This document shows, in pieces, positions 52,211 through 61,053 of a stretch of DNA of 64,000 nt; position 1 is the first letter of the stretch, and the number at the start of each line of letters is the position of its first letter. Made by a program: the position numbers and the translations under genes. The notes below the pieces were generated by a model that ran no database searches, was not told the DNA's origin, and saw only the letters and a list, made by a program, of their open reading frames with translations. The DNA is from Bacteroidota bacterium (GTDB lineage: Bacteria; Bacteroidota; Bacteroidia; Flavobacteriales; Flavobacteriaceae), in the NCBI GenBank assembly GCA_023446155.1, contig JAEXIT010000004.1:434001-498000 (forward strand), written 5' to 3'.

Positions 52211-52651
52211 TTACTTTACAAATTCAAAAGTGCCTTCCATATTCATACCGCTGCGTTTGCCTCGGGAACTTTTTTCATCTGCAAAAGTACCAAAAGCCGT
52301 AACCGTTTTGGCTTTCAGATCAATCACCTGACTAATTGAAAGACCGTCTTGTTCAATCCAGTTTAAAAAGTATTGATGATCATTTAATTTTTTTAGAAAC
52401 ACCGTTTCGTCACCTTCATTTACCAATCCTTCGGGTGTTGTGGTTTTCCAATGAAGCGTACTGTCGGACAGATAGCTTACTTCGGCTTTAAAATCCGGGT
52501 AAACCAAAAGACCTTTTTTGCCGATCAGTGTATAATCGCCTGATGTCGATTGTACTGTTGGTGTCGTAGTTGCGGTGTCTTTCTGTTCTGTATTATTCTT
52601 ACAAGAAACAAAAAACAACAATCCTACTGCTGCAATAACTATTTTTTTCAT
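52211..52651 (-). CDS. MoaF-like (lipocalin-fold) lipoprotein
   Basis: The 146-residue protein has a lipoprotein signal peptide (lipobox FFVSC, Cys about residue 17) and a Thr-rich spacer. The ~100-residue domain reads like MoaF-related lipocalin-type proteins (STLHWKTTTPEGLVNEGDE ... YFLNWIEQDGLSISQVIDL). The binding partner is unknown. A TTGA-N6-TCAA palindrome lies about 180 bases upstream, at the end of doxX. Confidence 0.68.
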   Translation of the reverse strand: MKKIVIAAVGLLFFVSCKNNTEQKDTATTTPTVQSTSGDYTLIGKKGLLVYPDFKAEVSYLSDSTLHWKTTTPEGLVNEGDETVFLKKLNDHQYFLNWIEQDGLSISQVIDLKAKTVTAFGTFADEKSSRGKRSGMNMEGTFEFVK

Positions 52652-52829
52652 GATAAAAGTTGATGTTTACGATACCTGAGGATTCGTTTTATTGAAATAC
52701 AATTCGTTTGGTGTCGTTTGTTTTGGCATAGGATAGAAACGGGTTACCATTAGGATTACAAATAAAACAGGGTTACACTTTATGTTTTAAAAACAGGATA
52801 CAAAGTTAGATTGCATCCTGTTTCTAAAG

Positions 52830-52845
52830 ATTGAACAAGTTCAAT
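52830..52845. promoter_or_regulatory. FNR/CRP-like palindrome, copy 1
   Basis: ATTGAACAAGTTCAAT has the TTGA-N6-TCAA form of Crp/Fnr sites. It is identical to copy 2 at 53290-53305 and lies 4 bases after the doxX stop, upstream of the MoaF-like gene. Confidence 0.6.
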
Positions 52846-52848
52846 AAA

Positions 52849-53232
52849 TTAATCCCAGTTGTTTTTTGTCGAAAGCGCATATTTTCCGGCTCCGGTAAAG
52901 AAAAGGGAAATAGACCCCAATAGAAATAGCATCAGTAGTTCGTTGGCATAACCACCGTGTTCCGATATCGCAAAAAGCGTATCGGCGTGCGCAATAGCCA
53001 TGGCAACGATACACGTAATCGCTAGAAAAACACTGGCAATTCGGGTTCGCCATCCTAACAAAATGGCCAGAGGAGCGAGTACTTCGCCAATATATACGGT
53101 ATATCCAAACGCACCCATACTTTCGGTGAGAAATGAAATACCATGTATCATTTTTGCGACTCCGTGAAATAACATAAGTCCGCCAATACTAATACGTAAC
53201 ACTAAAAGGCCTAAATCGGTATTCTTTTGCAT
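52849..53232 (-). CDS. DoxX-family membrane protein
   Basis: The 127 residues form four membrane helices with the DoxX pattern (GLLVLRISIGGLMLFHGVAKM, YIGEVLAPLAILLGW). The biochemical role is unclear in the family. It has an FNR-like palindrome 58 bases upstream (53290-53305), and a Crp/Fnr-family regulator gene lies directly behind that on the same strand. Confidence 0.87.
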   Translation of the reverse strand: MQKNTDLGLLVLRISIGGLMLFHGVAKMIHGISFLTESMGAFGYTVYIGEVLAPLAILLGWRTRIASVFLAITCIVAMAIAHADTLFAISEHGGYANELLMLFLLGSISLFFTGAGKYALSTKNNWD

Positions 53233-53289
53233 ATATAAAAAGGTTTAAAGTTCTATTTTTCAAAGATGAATTAGAAATTCGGTTAAAAC

Positions 53290-53305
53290 ATTGAACAAGT
53301 TCAAT
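53290..53305. promoter_or_regulatory. FNR/CRP-like palindrome upstream of doxX, copy 2
   Basis: ATTGAACAAGTTCAAT is identical to the copy at 52830-52845. TTGA-N6-TCAA matches the half-site spacing of FNR-type regulators, and the neighbouring gene encodes a Crp/Fnr-family protein. It sits in the doxX promoter region. Confidence 0.62.
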
Positions 53306-53317
53306 AAAGGAACAATT

Positions 53318-53950
53318 TTAATTGCCTGAAGCTATTTTTTTTCTGATTTTACTCACAAACTCATGACTGATTCCCAAATAAGCGGCTATTTGCAGGTTGG
53401 TGAGTTTTTCGTATAACCGGGGATATTTTTCGATAAAATCAACATAGCGTTGGTCGGCTGTTTTGCTTAGGTTATCAATCATGCGTTGTTGTAGTGCAAC
53501 ATGTGTTTTTTGCGTCATAATCCGGAACAACTTTTCGACAGAAGGGATATTTTCATAGGCAAAATCTTTATCTTTTTTTGAAATCATTACCACTTCACTG
53601 TCTTCCAAAGCTTCAATATACAATTGCGATTTTTTCTGATTGGTAAAACTGTCGATATCTGTAATCCACCAGTCTTCCATAGCAAAATACAATACTTTAT
53701 CCAATCCGTTTACATCTGTATGGTAGACTCTAAAAAGTCCTTTTGTAACAAAAGCTTCAAATTGACATACGTCTCCTTTTTGTAATAAAAAGGTTTTCTT
53801 TTTGACTTTTTTGACGGTAAATAAATCGCAGAATTGTGTCCTATCGGTTTCGGATAGCGTCACATGTTTGCTGATATTTTCTTTTAATAATATATGAGTC
53901 AATTGAAATGGGTTTGGATTAAAATGACTTGTTGTACTCTCGGAAATCAA
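53318..53950 (-). CDS. Crp/Fnr-family transcriptional regulator
   Basis: The 210-residue protein has the cyclic-nucleotide-binding-type beta roll (KKKTFLLQKGDVCQFEAFVTKGLFRVYH) and a C-terminal winged helix (YEKLTNLQIAAYLGISHEFVSKIRKKIA). Iron-sulfur cysteines as in FNR are not seen (only two Cys), so the signal is not oxygen through Fe-S in the usual way. The palindromes at 52830 and 53290 are likely targets because they flank the next gene. The first Met is at 53950; a shorter start cannot be excluded. Confidence 0.86.
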   Translation of the reverse strand: MISESTTSHFNPNPFQLTHILLKENISKHVTLSETDRTQFCDLFTVKKVKKKTFLLQKGDVCQFEAFVTKGLFRVYHTDVNGLDKVLYFAMEDWWITDIDSFTNQKKSQLYIEALEDSEVVMISKKDKDFAYENIPSVEKLFRIMTQKTHVALQQRMIDNLSKTADQRYVDFIEKYPRLYEKLTNLQIAAYLGISHEFVSKIRKKIASGN

Positions 53951-54156
53951 AACTAAAAATTGATTTGCACAACACTCCTAAAGTAATGATAAAAGTTGAT
54001 ACAATTGTACGATGATTTTTACAGCACTATTTTAATAGTGATTTTTTTAACTGTTTTAGTGTTAAATAGGCATCCTTATCTAATGTGATTATTTAATATC
54101 TTTAATCGTATTTTGCTTTTTATTACAACCGGATGATTTGATTTTAAGTTTATTTT

Positions 54157-54174
54157 AAGTATTTAAAAATACTT
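54157..54174. promoter_or_regulatory. 18-bp palindrome upstream of the marR-like gene
   Basis: AAGTATTT and AAATACTT are exact complements around AA. It lies about 8 bases before the larger inverted repeat at 54182-54213 and may be a second operator for the MarR-type protein. Confidence 0.45.
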
Positions 54175-54181
54175 TAATTTA

Positions 54182-54213
54182 TATTATTTAGTATATTTAC
54201 GTACTAAATAATA
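54182..54213. promoter_or_regulatory. Candidate operator of the MarR-type regulator
   Basis: TATTATTTAGTA and TACTAAATAATA are perfect 12-base inverted arms around TATTTACG. It ends 8 bases before the marR-type ATG and overlaps a -7-like box (TATATTTA). It fits an autoregulatory operator blocking transcription of the whole carotenoid operon. Confidence 0.7.
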
Positions 54214-54221
54214 CTTTATTT

Positions 54222-54896
54222 ATGAACTACCAATTGATTCAGGACGTCATTCAACTTGTAGAAAAGTTTGAAAAAAGTGGCAGCGGCTATTCTAAAAACA
54301 GCAGCGGTTTTACGCGTTGGATTTATGATGGTGAAAAAGAAACCGAATCGCTTCCTGTCGAACCCGAATGGGAAGGTAAGGATAATGGAAGAAGTCCAGA
54401 AAGTGTGATCAGTACTTTATTGGTGCATATGAATCGCTATGCCAAAACCTATTCCAAATCGGCTATACAGGATTCGGAGTTTTCAACACAGGAAGATTTT
54501 ATTTATTTGATCAATTTAAAAGCCTTTGGTGCGATGACCAAGATGGCGCTGATCAACAAAAATATTCAGGATAAACCAACAGGAATGCAAATTATCAACC
54601 GACTCATTAAAAATGGATGGGTTACCCAAACGGATTCCGAAACCGACAGAAGAAGTAAGGTCATTACAATTACGCCCGAAGGTCTAAAAGCATTAGATCA
54701 GCAAATGGGGAAAATACGTCTGGCGACGCAAATTGTTGCGGGCGATTTGTCGCATTCCGAAAAAATGCAATTGATTGGGTTGCTAAACAAGCTTAACGAT
54801 TTTCATCAGCCTATTTTTTCGCAACATATCGACAGTCAGGAATTATTAGAAAAGGTAAATGATCGCTATTTACAATCTGAAAACGCTACCCTATGA
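54222..54896 (+). CDS. MarR-family regulator of the carotenoid operon
   Basis: The 224-residue protein has a MarR-type winged helix near residues 100-175 (FIYLINLKAFGAMTKMAL, TGMQIINRLIKNGWVTQTDS, ETDRRSKVITITPEGLKAL). The N-terminal ~80 residues are longer than in a minimal MarR. It is the first gene of a run ending at 58880; its stop overlaps crtI by four bases. It probably represses the operon through the palindrome directly upstream. The ligand is unknown. Confidence 0.88.
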   Translation: MNYQLIQDVIQLVEKFEKSGSGYSKNSSGFTRWIYDGEKETESLPVEPEWEGKDNGRSPESVISTLLVHMNRYAKTYSKSAIQDSEFSTQEDFIYLINLKAFGAMTKMALINKNIQDKPTGMQIINRLIKNGWVTQTDSETDRRSKVITITPEGLKALDQQMGKIRLATQIVAGDLSHSEKMQLIGLLNKLNDFHQPIFSQHIDSQELLEKVNDRYLQSENATL

Positions 54897-56386
54897 AAAA
54901 GAAAATCGCTATTATCGGTTCCGGGATTTCCGGTTTATCGGCTGCGGCCTATTGTGCTAAGGAAGGCAACACGGTTTTTGTGTTCGAAAAACAGGCACAA
55001 GCCGGCGGACGCGCCAGACAGTTTCAAACGGATAACGGTTATACCTTCGATATGGGACCCAGTTGGTATTGGATGCCCGATATAATGGAGTCGTTTTTTA
55101 AAGACTTCGGGTATAGTGCTTCCGACTTTTACGAGTTGGTGGCGCTAAATCCACAGTTTGAAATGATTTTTGAAGATGGAAAAGTAGCCGTTCCGGAATC
55201 GTATGAAGCACTTAAAGCGTTATTTGAGTCCATCGAAAAAGGAGCGGGTCAGAAGTTGGATGTTTTTATGGAGTCGGCGAAATACAAATACGATGTCGGA
55301 ATGCGCGATTTTGTTACGAAACCCTGTTATAGCTGGTTGGAATTTATGTCCCCAAAAATCGCAGGCAGTGCATTAAAACTGGATCTACTCACCAATTTCA
55401 GAAGCTATGTAGGGAAATATTTCACCAATCCCAAGCTACGGGCTCTTATGGAGTTTCCGGTTATTTTTCTGGGAGCATCACCCAAAAAGATTCCGGCGAT
55501 GTACAGTCTGATGAATTATGGCGGCTATGCTTTGGGAACCTGGTATCCGATGGGTGGTTTTTATCAATTGGTTATAGCCATGAAAAAAGTAGCGGAGGAG
55601 CAAGGAGCGCAGTTTTATTTTAATCAGACGGTGGAAAAGATTGTTACCAATCGGGAAAAGGCTGTCGGAATAATTGTCAATGGTGAATTTCATGATTTCG
55701 ACGTTATTATAGCTTCGTCCGATTACCATCATACGGAAACCTTACTGGAACCTCAAATGCGGAATTACGATGAGAAATATTGGAGCAATCGGACTTTTGC
55801 GCCTTCCTGTTTAATTTATTATCTGGGGATTAACGAACGGATTCCAAATCTGAGACATCATACTTTGTTTTTCGAAAACGATCTCGACGAACATGTGGCG
55901 AGCATATACGATACCAAAAAATGGCCGGAAAAACCATTGTTTTATGCCTGTTGTCCGTCTAAAACCGATCCGTCGGTGGCACCCGAAGGTCATGAAAACC
56001 TTTTTTTACTGCTACCGCTTGCTACCGGTCTTTCGGATGCCGAATCTATTCGGGAACAGTACCTGCATCAAATGTTAGAACGTATCGAAAAACACACCGG
56101 AACGCGGAATCTGATTTCAAAAATAGCGTATAAAAAAAGCTATTGTGTGACCGATTTTATAAACGATTATAATGCCTACGGCGGCAATGCCTATGGATTG
56201 GCTAATACACTCAATCAAACCGCGGTATTAAAGCCGTCGATTAAAAACAAACACGTAACAAATTTATTCTATACCGGTCAGCTAACGGTTCCCGGGCCGG
56301 GAGTGCCACCGTCTATTATATCCGGAACTATTGTCGCAAACGAAGTAAACAAACTCAAAATAAATCGGTATGAAAAAGCTATTTGA
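54893..56386 (+). CDS. crtI: Phytoene desaturase
   Basis: This FAD-dependent enzyme converts phytoene to lycopene. The 497 residues open with the dinucleotide-binding fold KKIAIIGSGISGLSAAAY and end with the carotenoid-desaturase C-terminal motif (FYTGQLTVPGPGVPPSIISG). The overlap with crtB (17 bases) and marR shows one transcript. The number of desaturation steps cannot be read from sequence. Confidence 0.96.
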   Translation: MKKKIAIIGSGISGLSAAAYCAKEGNTVFVFEKQAQAGGRARQFQTDNGYTFDMGPSWYWMPDIMESFFKDFGYSASDFYELVALNPQFEMIFEDGKVAVPESYEALKALFESIEKGAGQKLDVFMESAKYKYDVGMRDFVTKPCYSWLEFMSPKIAGSALKLDLLTNFRSYVGKYFTNPKLRALMEFPVIFLGASPKKIPAMYSLMNYGGYALGTWYPMGGFYQLVIAMKKVAEEQGAQFYFNQTVEKIVTNREKAVGIIVNGEFHDFDVIIASSDYHHTETLLEPQMRNYDEKYWSNRTFAPSCLIYYLGINERIPNLRHHTLFFENDLDEHVASIYDTKKWPEKPLFYACCPSKTDPSVAPEGHENLFLLLPLATGLSDAESIREQYLHQMLERIEKHTGTRNLISKIAYKKSYCVTDFINDYNAYGGNAYGLANTLNQTAVLKPSIKNKHVTNLFYTGQLTVPGPGVPPSIISGTIVANEVNKLKINRYEKAI

Positions 56387-57206
56387 TGAAGTATCCTACA
56401 AGGTCAGCAAGATGGTGACCGAAAAATACAGTACCAGTTTTTCGCTAGGTATTTTGGCTTTAAAACCGGCTATACGCCCCGCCATTTACGCTATTTACGG
56501 CTATGTACGCCTGGCGGATGAAATCGTCGATAGTTTTCACGACTACGATAAAGCCGTCCTATTGGAACGCTTTCGACAGGAAACAGATAAGGCGCTTCAG
56601 GAGGGAATTTCGCTGAATCCGATCCTACAGTCGTTTCAGGAAACCGTACACCGCTATAAAATTGATCCATCCCTGATTGCGCAGTTTTTGCACAGTATGG
56701 AAATGGATTTACAACAAATAACCTATAATTCCGATCGGTATCAGGAATATATTTTAGGATCTGCCGAAGTGGTTGGGCTTATGTGTTTACAGGTATTTGT
56801 GGAAGGGAATACCGCCAATTTTGCCGAGTTAAAACCCTACGCCATGAAGTTGGGTTCCGCCTTTCAGAAAGTAAACTTTTTACGGGATTTAAAAGACGAT
56901 TATCAGACTTTGGGGCGCACGTATTTCCCGAATATCGAAATGAACCGCTTTAACACGGAAATCAAGCGTCAGATTGAAATTGAAATCGAATCGGAATTTA
57001 AAGAAGCGCTTGTCGGAATCAAAATGTTACCGGCTTCCTCGCGGTTTGGGGTCTATTTAGCCTACAGGTACTATTTGTCGCTATTTACCAAAATTAAAAA
57101 TACGCCAGCGGAGAAGATCATGTCCCAGCGTATCCGGATTCCAAACCGTCAGAAGTTATCCCTTGCCATGAGTAGTTATGTGCAATATAAAATGGCCGTA
57201 CTATGA
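56370..57206 (+). CDS. crtB: Phytoene synthase
   Basis: It condenses two geranylgeranyl diphosphates to phytoene. The 278 residues hold both aspartate-rich regions (YVRLADEIVDSFHDYD near residues 40-60; QKVNFLRDLKDDYQTLGRTYFP near 165-185). The start overlaps crtI, and its stop overlaps the next gene by four bases. Confidence 0.96.
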   Translation: MKKLFDEVSYKVSKMVTEKYSTSFSLGILALKPAIRPAIYAIYGYVRLADEIVDSFHDYDKAVLLERFRQETDKALQEGISLNPILQSFQETVHRYKIDPSLIAQFLHSMEMDLQQITYNSDRYQEYILGSAEVVGLMCLQVFVEGNTANFAELKPYAMKLGSAFQKVNFLRDLKDDYQTLGRTYFPNIEMNRFNTEIKRQIEIEIESEFKEALVGIKMLPASSRFGVYLAYRYYLSLFTKIKNTPAEKIMSQRIRIPNRQKLSLAMSSYVQYKMAVL

Positions 57207-57676
57207 AGCTGCTAGCGCTATTGCTATTGTTTTTTTCAGGTTTTACAAAAGCGCCCTTCAATGATTCGAATAAAGAAATGGAGTATATTCGAATGAGTTA
57301 TGGGAAAGCCGTATCGGATAAAAAACTCTGCAAAACGATGATAGAGACCTTGAAAAATAAAAGCGAAAACAGTGTCAATCTGGCGTATCTTGGTGCTTTT
57401 AAGACAATTTGGGCGCATCATGCGATCAATCCGATTAGCAAACTTTCGACTTTTAACAAGGGAAAGAAATATATCGAATCGGCTGTAAAGCAAAATCCGG
57501 ATAATGTTGAAATTCGTTTTGTCCGATTATCCGTTCAGAAAAATTGTCCGTCTTTTTTAGGATATAATGACGAAATCGACCAGGATGTAGCGTTTATAAA
57601 TGCCAATAAACATCGTATCGCCTCGCAACAATTAAACAAAATGATTGCCGAAATCATCAAAAAAGAGCTACCATGA
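57203..57676 (+). CDS. Small secreted protein of unknown function in the crt operon
   Basis: The 157-residue protein has a signal peptide (MKLLALLLLFFSGFTKA) and no recognised domain. It overlaps crtB by four bases and precedes crtZ by about 50, so it is co-transcribed with carotenoid genes. Such proteins have no recorded role in the pathway; a link to carotenoid handling is only positional. Confidence 0.65.
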   Translation: MKLLALLLLFFSGFTKAPFNDSNKEMEYIRMSYGKAVSDKKLCKTMIETLKNKSENSVNLAYLGAFKTIWAHHAINPISKLSTFNKGKKYIESAVKQNPDNVEIRFVRLSVQKNCPSFLGYNDEIDQDVAFINANKHRIASQQLNKMIAEIIKKELP

Positions 57677-57726
57677 TATACAACCTATTTGTAAAAAATA
57701 TCGTTTAATCAATCGAAACAACCGCT

Positions 57727-58185
57727 ATGAATTTTAGTATTGTACTGCTAACGTTTTTACTGATGGAAGGGGCAACCTGGATCATTCACAAATACGTGAT
57801 GCATGGTTTTTTATGGTTTTTACATCGCGATCATCACGACCATAGTAACAAAGGTTCTCTGGAAAAAAACGATTACTTTTTTGTGATCTTTGCTTTGCCG
57901 GCGATTGCTTTGCTTTATTTTGGCTCCAAAAATAATTTCGATTTTCGGTTTTATATCGGTTTGGGAATTACCTTATACGGAATAGCCTATTTTTGGGTAC
58001 ACGATCTTTTTATCCACCAGCGAATAAAAACCTTGCGCGATACAAAAAGTCCGTATTTTATGGCCATCCGAAGGGCGCATAAACAACATCACAAACATAC
58101 CGGTAAGCATAACGGGGAGTGTTTTGGTTTTTTGTGGGTTCCTTTCAAATATTTTAAAATGTATTATAACACCAAACAAAAATGA
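57727..58185 (+). CDS. crtZ: Beta-carotene 3-hydroxylase
   Basis: The 152-residue di-iron membrane hydroxylase has the fatty-acid-hydroxylase His motifs HKYVMHGF, HRDHHDHS, HDLFIHQR and HKQHHKH. It converts beta-carotene to zeaxanthin. It starts 50 bases after the secreted protein gene and overlaps the lycopene cyclase gene by four. Confidence 0.92.
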   Translation: MNFSIVLLTFLLMEGATWIIHKYVMHGFLWFLHRDHHDHSNKGSLEKNDYFFVIFALPAIALLYFGSKNNFDFRFYIGLGITLYGIAYFWVHDLFIHQRIKTLRDTKSPYFMAIRRAHKQHHKHTGKHNGECFGFLWVPFKYFKMYYNTKQK

Positions 58186-58880
58186 AACCCTATACCTATT
58201 TATTGATCAACCTGTTGACCGTAATTGTTTGTTTTATTTTTTCATTTGACAAGCGAATACAGTTTAACAAACAATTCCCCGCTTTTCTTAAAGCCAGTTT
58301 CTTGGTTGCCATTCCGTTTATAATCTGGGACATTTGGTTTACCAAAATGGGCGTGTGGTGGTTTAACACAGACTATACGATAGGACTTATTATGTTTGGT
58401 TTACCGCTCGAAGAATGGTTGTTTTTTATCTGCATTCCATTTTCCTGTATTTTTACCTTCTTCTGTCTCGACAAGTTTTTTAACCTCAATTGGGCCAATG
58501 CCTACAATAACATTATCGTATTTATCAGTGTAATCGTATGTGTTGTTATCGCTTTATTGCATTACGACAAAACCTATACACTGGTTACCGCCATCATTAC
58601 AACGCTCACGTTAGTCTTTTTGCATTTTATAGTCCGCGTAGATTGGATCGGGAAGGCGTCGGTGGTATTTTTAATTTTAATGCTGGGTTTTTTTCCGGTA
58701 AATGGCGTACTAACGGGCACCGGATTGGAAAGCCCAATTGTGAATTACAATCCCGAAGCATTTCTAACGATTCGTTTGCTTACCATTCCTATCGAAGACG
58801 CGGTTTATGGTTATGCGCAATTTCTACTGGTACTTTACTTTTTTAAGATGTTTCAAAAACTGAATCAACACGGTTATTGA
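58182..58880 (+). CDS. Lycopene beta-cyclase, fused CrtYcd type
   Basis: The 232-residue membrane protein has two lycopene_cyc-type units, shown by the repeated P-x-E-[ED] motif: LPLEEWLFFICIPFSC at about residues 70-85 and IPIEDAVYGYAQFLLVLYFF at 205-225. It should cyclise both ends of lycopene to beta-carotene. Being the natural fusion of the heterodimeric actinobacterial CrtYc/CrtYd, it is the common form in Bacteroidota. It is last in the operon and overlaps the opposing TlpA gene by 7 bases. Confidence 0.9.
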   Translation: MKPYTYLLINLLTVIVCFIFSFDKRIQFNKQFPAFLKASFLVAIPFIIWDIWFTKMGVWWFNTDYTIGLIMFGLPLEEWLFFICIPFSCIFTFFCLDKFFNLNWANAYNNIIVFISVIVCVVIALLHYDKTYTLVTAIITTLTLVFLHFIVRVDWIGKASVVFLILMLGFFPVNGVLTGTGLESPIVNYNPEAFLTIRLLTIPIEDAVYGYAQFLLVLYFFKMFQKLNQHGY

Positions 58881-59467
58881 TTTACTAACGTCTGGATCCG
58901 ATTCTGATATTCCGCGAAAGTGGTATCGTCGAGCGTACCAAAACTCATTGTATTGATTTTTCCGTTTTTGTCGATGATAATCGTATACGGCCAGATACTA
59001 AACAATTTAAAAACATCGCGTCGGATGGTTTCGCTGTTGGGAATGGTTTTAAATGCAAACGGATGTTTGGTGAAAAATGCTTTTAACTTTTCGGGATCTT
59101 CGGGTGCCAACGAAATAAACGCCACGTCTTTTCCGGAGAAAGTCGTCACCAGTTTGTTTAAGTACGGCATTTCCTTGATACACGGTTCGCATTTGGTAAA
59201 CCAAAAATTTAAAACCACAACCTTTCCGATCAATTTTGAGGGTTCTATTACTTCATTGTCAACCGTTGTGGCGGTAAAATTCGGAGCCATTGCTCCAACA
59301 AGACAATCGTTTCTCTTTTTCAATAATTCGAAATAAACGGAATCGACTTCGGTTAATTTCTTCAAATCTTCAGAACACTTCTCGTATTGTTCCGAATAGG
59401 TTTGCGCTTTTACGGTTACGGTAAAAATAGTAAGTAAGACTAAAAGTAAGTATGGTTTTAATATCAT
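58874..59467 (-). CDS. TlpA/ResA-type thiol oxidoreductase
   Basis: The 197-residue protein has a signal peptide (ending FTVTVKAQ) and a thioredoxin-like domain with the motif FWFTKCEPCIKEMPYLN (C-E-P-C, unusual dipeptide between the cysteines). The end overlaps that of the lycopene cyclase gene. It is a single-gene unit; the redox partner is unknown. Confidence 0.88.
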   Translation of the reverse strand: MILKPYLLLVLLTIFTVTVKAQTYSEQYEKCSEDLKKLTEVDSVYFELLKKRNDCLVGAMAPNFTATTVDNEVIEPSKLIGKVVVLNFWFTKCEPCIKEMPYLNKLVTTFSGKDVAFISLAPEDPEKLKAFFTKHPFAFKTIPNSETIRRDVFKLFSIWPYTIIIDKNGKINTMSFGTLDDTTFAEYQNRIQTLVNQ

Positions 59468-59608
59468 AGCATCGTTGTGAATCCGAAAAAGATAGATTAA
59501 TAACTATAGTATAGCAACAAATTAACAGATAAGTACTTTTTTATTGAAAGAATACTATTACTTTTATGAAAAGATTAGCATTTAGTACCTAAAAAATAAA
59601 AGAAACCG

Positions 59609-60205
59609 ATGCATCATTTGCCGCGATATGATTTTAGAATTGGATATTCCAGAGAAGCAGATCAGGGAGATTATGCGAAAAATCTATCAAAAGGAATTTT
59701 TACATTAGTATTAAATCACTTTGTAAAGGTTCGGTTTATTCCCCATATCGAAAATATTGACGAATTAATAGAAGTCTATAGCTACGACGATACGACCACG
59801 CAAGGGGTTCGGATGGCTTGTTTGTTTGAAAGTAACTATGTGGTAACGCCCTCCGATGCTAATGAAGGAAAAAATAGCATCATTAGTAAGGCAGTTATGG
59901 CAAAACAATTTAATATTCCAGTAGAAGACATAGCGTCTGAAATTATCGTATTTTATGTTTCCATTAGAACGTATAAAAAATACATTCGAGAAGTTAGAAA
60001 TATATTTTTTACAGAGAAATACGGCGGTACCTATCATGTGTTTTACAGACTAAACGCTTTTATGGAAGATTTAAAAAAAGAATACAAATTAGCGGTGTTT
60101 TTAGAAAACAGAATTATCAATTCGCCTTATTTTTCAAACGATGAATTAGCCTATTTAAAAAGACAGCGCGATAAAGAGGGAAATGTGGTTCCTATGGAAG
60201 ATTAA
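59609..60205 (+). CDS. Hypothetical protein, accessory-type island gene 1
   Basis: Unrecognised 198-residue soluble protein beginning MHHLPRYDFRIGYSREADQG. No signal peptide, no membrane segment and no recognised domain. It overlaps the upstream edge of the next gene's open frame but not its probable start. Its length, composition and company resemble immunity-type genes, with no domain support. Confidence 0.55.
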   Translation: MHHLPRYDFRIGYSREADQGDYAKNLSKGIFTLVLNHFVKVRFIPHIENIDELIEVYSYDDTTTQGVRMACLFESNYVVTPSDANEGKNSIISKAVMAKQFNIPVEDIASEIIVFYVSIRTYKKYIREVRNIFFTEKYGGTYHVFYRLNAFMEDLKKEYKLAVFLENRIINSPYFSNDELAYLKRQRDKEGNVVPMED

Positions 60206-60239
60206 AATTTGGTACTACGAAAACAGGAATATAAGACCT

Positions 60240-60704
60240 ATGAAAATAATCGAATTAAAAGAAATTCAAAGCACATCGGAAAACAGTAAACTCATTTTGC
60301 TTTATACACAATTTCAAAAATTGCTGGAGGAATTACGAAAAAAGGAATTACCCGATACGCTCATCGAATCCATCAATCTGGATATTGAAGCGCTCAATGC
60401 AACTACTGTACCGGACAATGAATTCCGAAAACTGCTAAAAGAAAAGCAGACAAAAATTGTGCGTGTGGTTGAAAAAGAAGTGAAAATCGTACCTCAAAAA
60501 TATTATATGACCACTTGGTTGGCGATTGGAATGTCGGCTTTTGGATTACCATTCGGAACATTATTAGGGCTTAGTATGGGAAATATGGGTTTATTGGGAA
60601 TTGGATTACCCATTGGTATGGCTATCGGAATCGCAATTGGTACCAATATGGACAAAAAAGCACTAAAGGAAGGTCGGCAATTGGATATAATTCTTAAAAA
60701 TTAA
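60240..60704 (+). CDS. Hypothetical membrane protein with Gly-rich hairpin
   Basis: The start is ATG 60240 (MKIIELKEIQSTSENSK), leaving 154 residues; an earlier in-frame ATG at 60183 lies inside the upstream gene. The N-terminal half is a charged coiled-coil-like region. It is followed by two Gly-rich membrane segments (YYMTTWLAIGMSAFGLPFGT, LGIGLPIGMAIGIAIGTNM) and a short basic tail. Function is unknown. Confidence 0.6.
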   Translation: MKIIELKEIQSTSENSKLILLYTQFQKLLEELRKKELPDTLIESINLDIEALNATTVPDNEFRKLLKEKQTKIVRVVEKEVKIVPQKYYMTTWLAIGMSAFGLPFGTLLGLSMGNMGLLGIGLPIGMAIGIAIGTNMDKKALKEGRQLDIILKN

Positions 60705-61053
60705 ACCACAAAAGCACGAATTCTTACAAATTGTTGTTTTTCCTAACAGTTGTACGGGTTTTTATGAAATACGTAGATTTTTGCTATGTATAAATACTTA
60801 TTTTGTTAATTTAGTTTGTTTCGTACTTAGAAAATGATTTAAGTTTGACGGTTAAACAAATCAAAAAAAACAACCAGCCAAACTGCAAGGAATAATGTGG
60901 AGGAAAGTATAGTAGTGTAGCTGGATCATAACATTACCCGATCGATCGAGCGTACTACTAAAAATCGAACGACAATATCGTAAAACCTACTACGGTGTTT
61001 TCGTGAGCCATTTTTTGTTTTTTGCAATGGCACAAAAATTAATTAACTGATTT
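60705..61053. other. Gene-free 349-base stretch
   Basis: I see no convincing gene here. The stretch is AT-rich and holds short palindromic pieces such as CCCGATCGATCG. The phrase TTGCAATGGCACAAAAATTAA before the next ATG may be the upstream signal of the gene at 61054. Confidence 0.4.
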
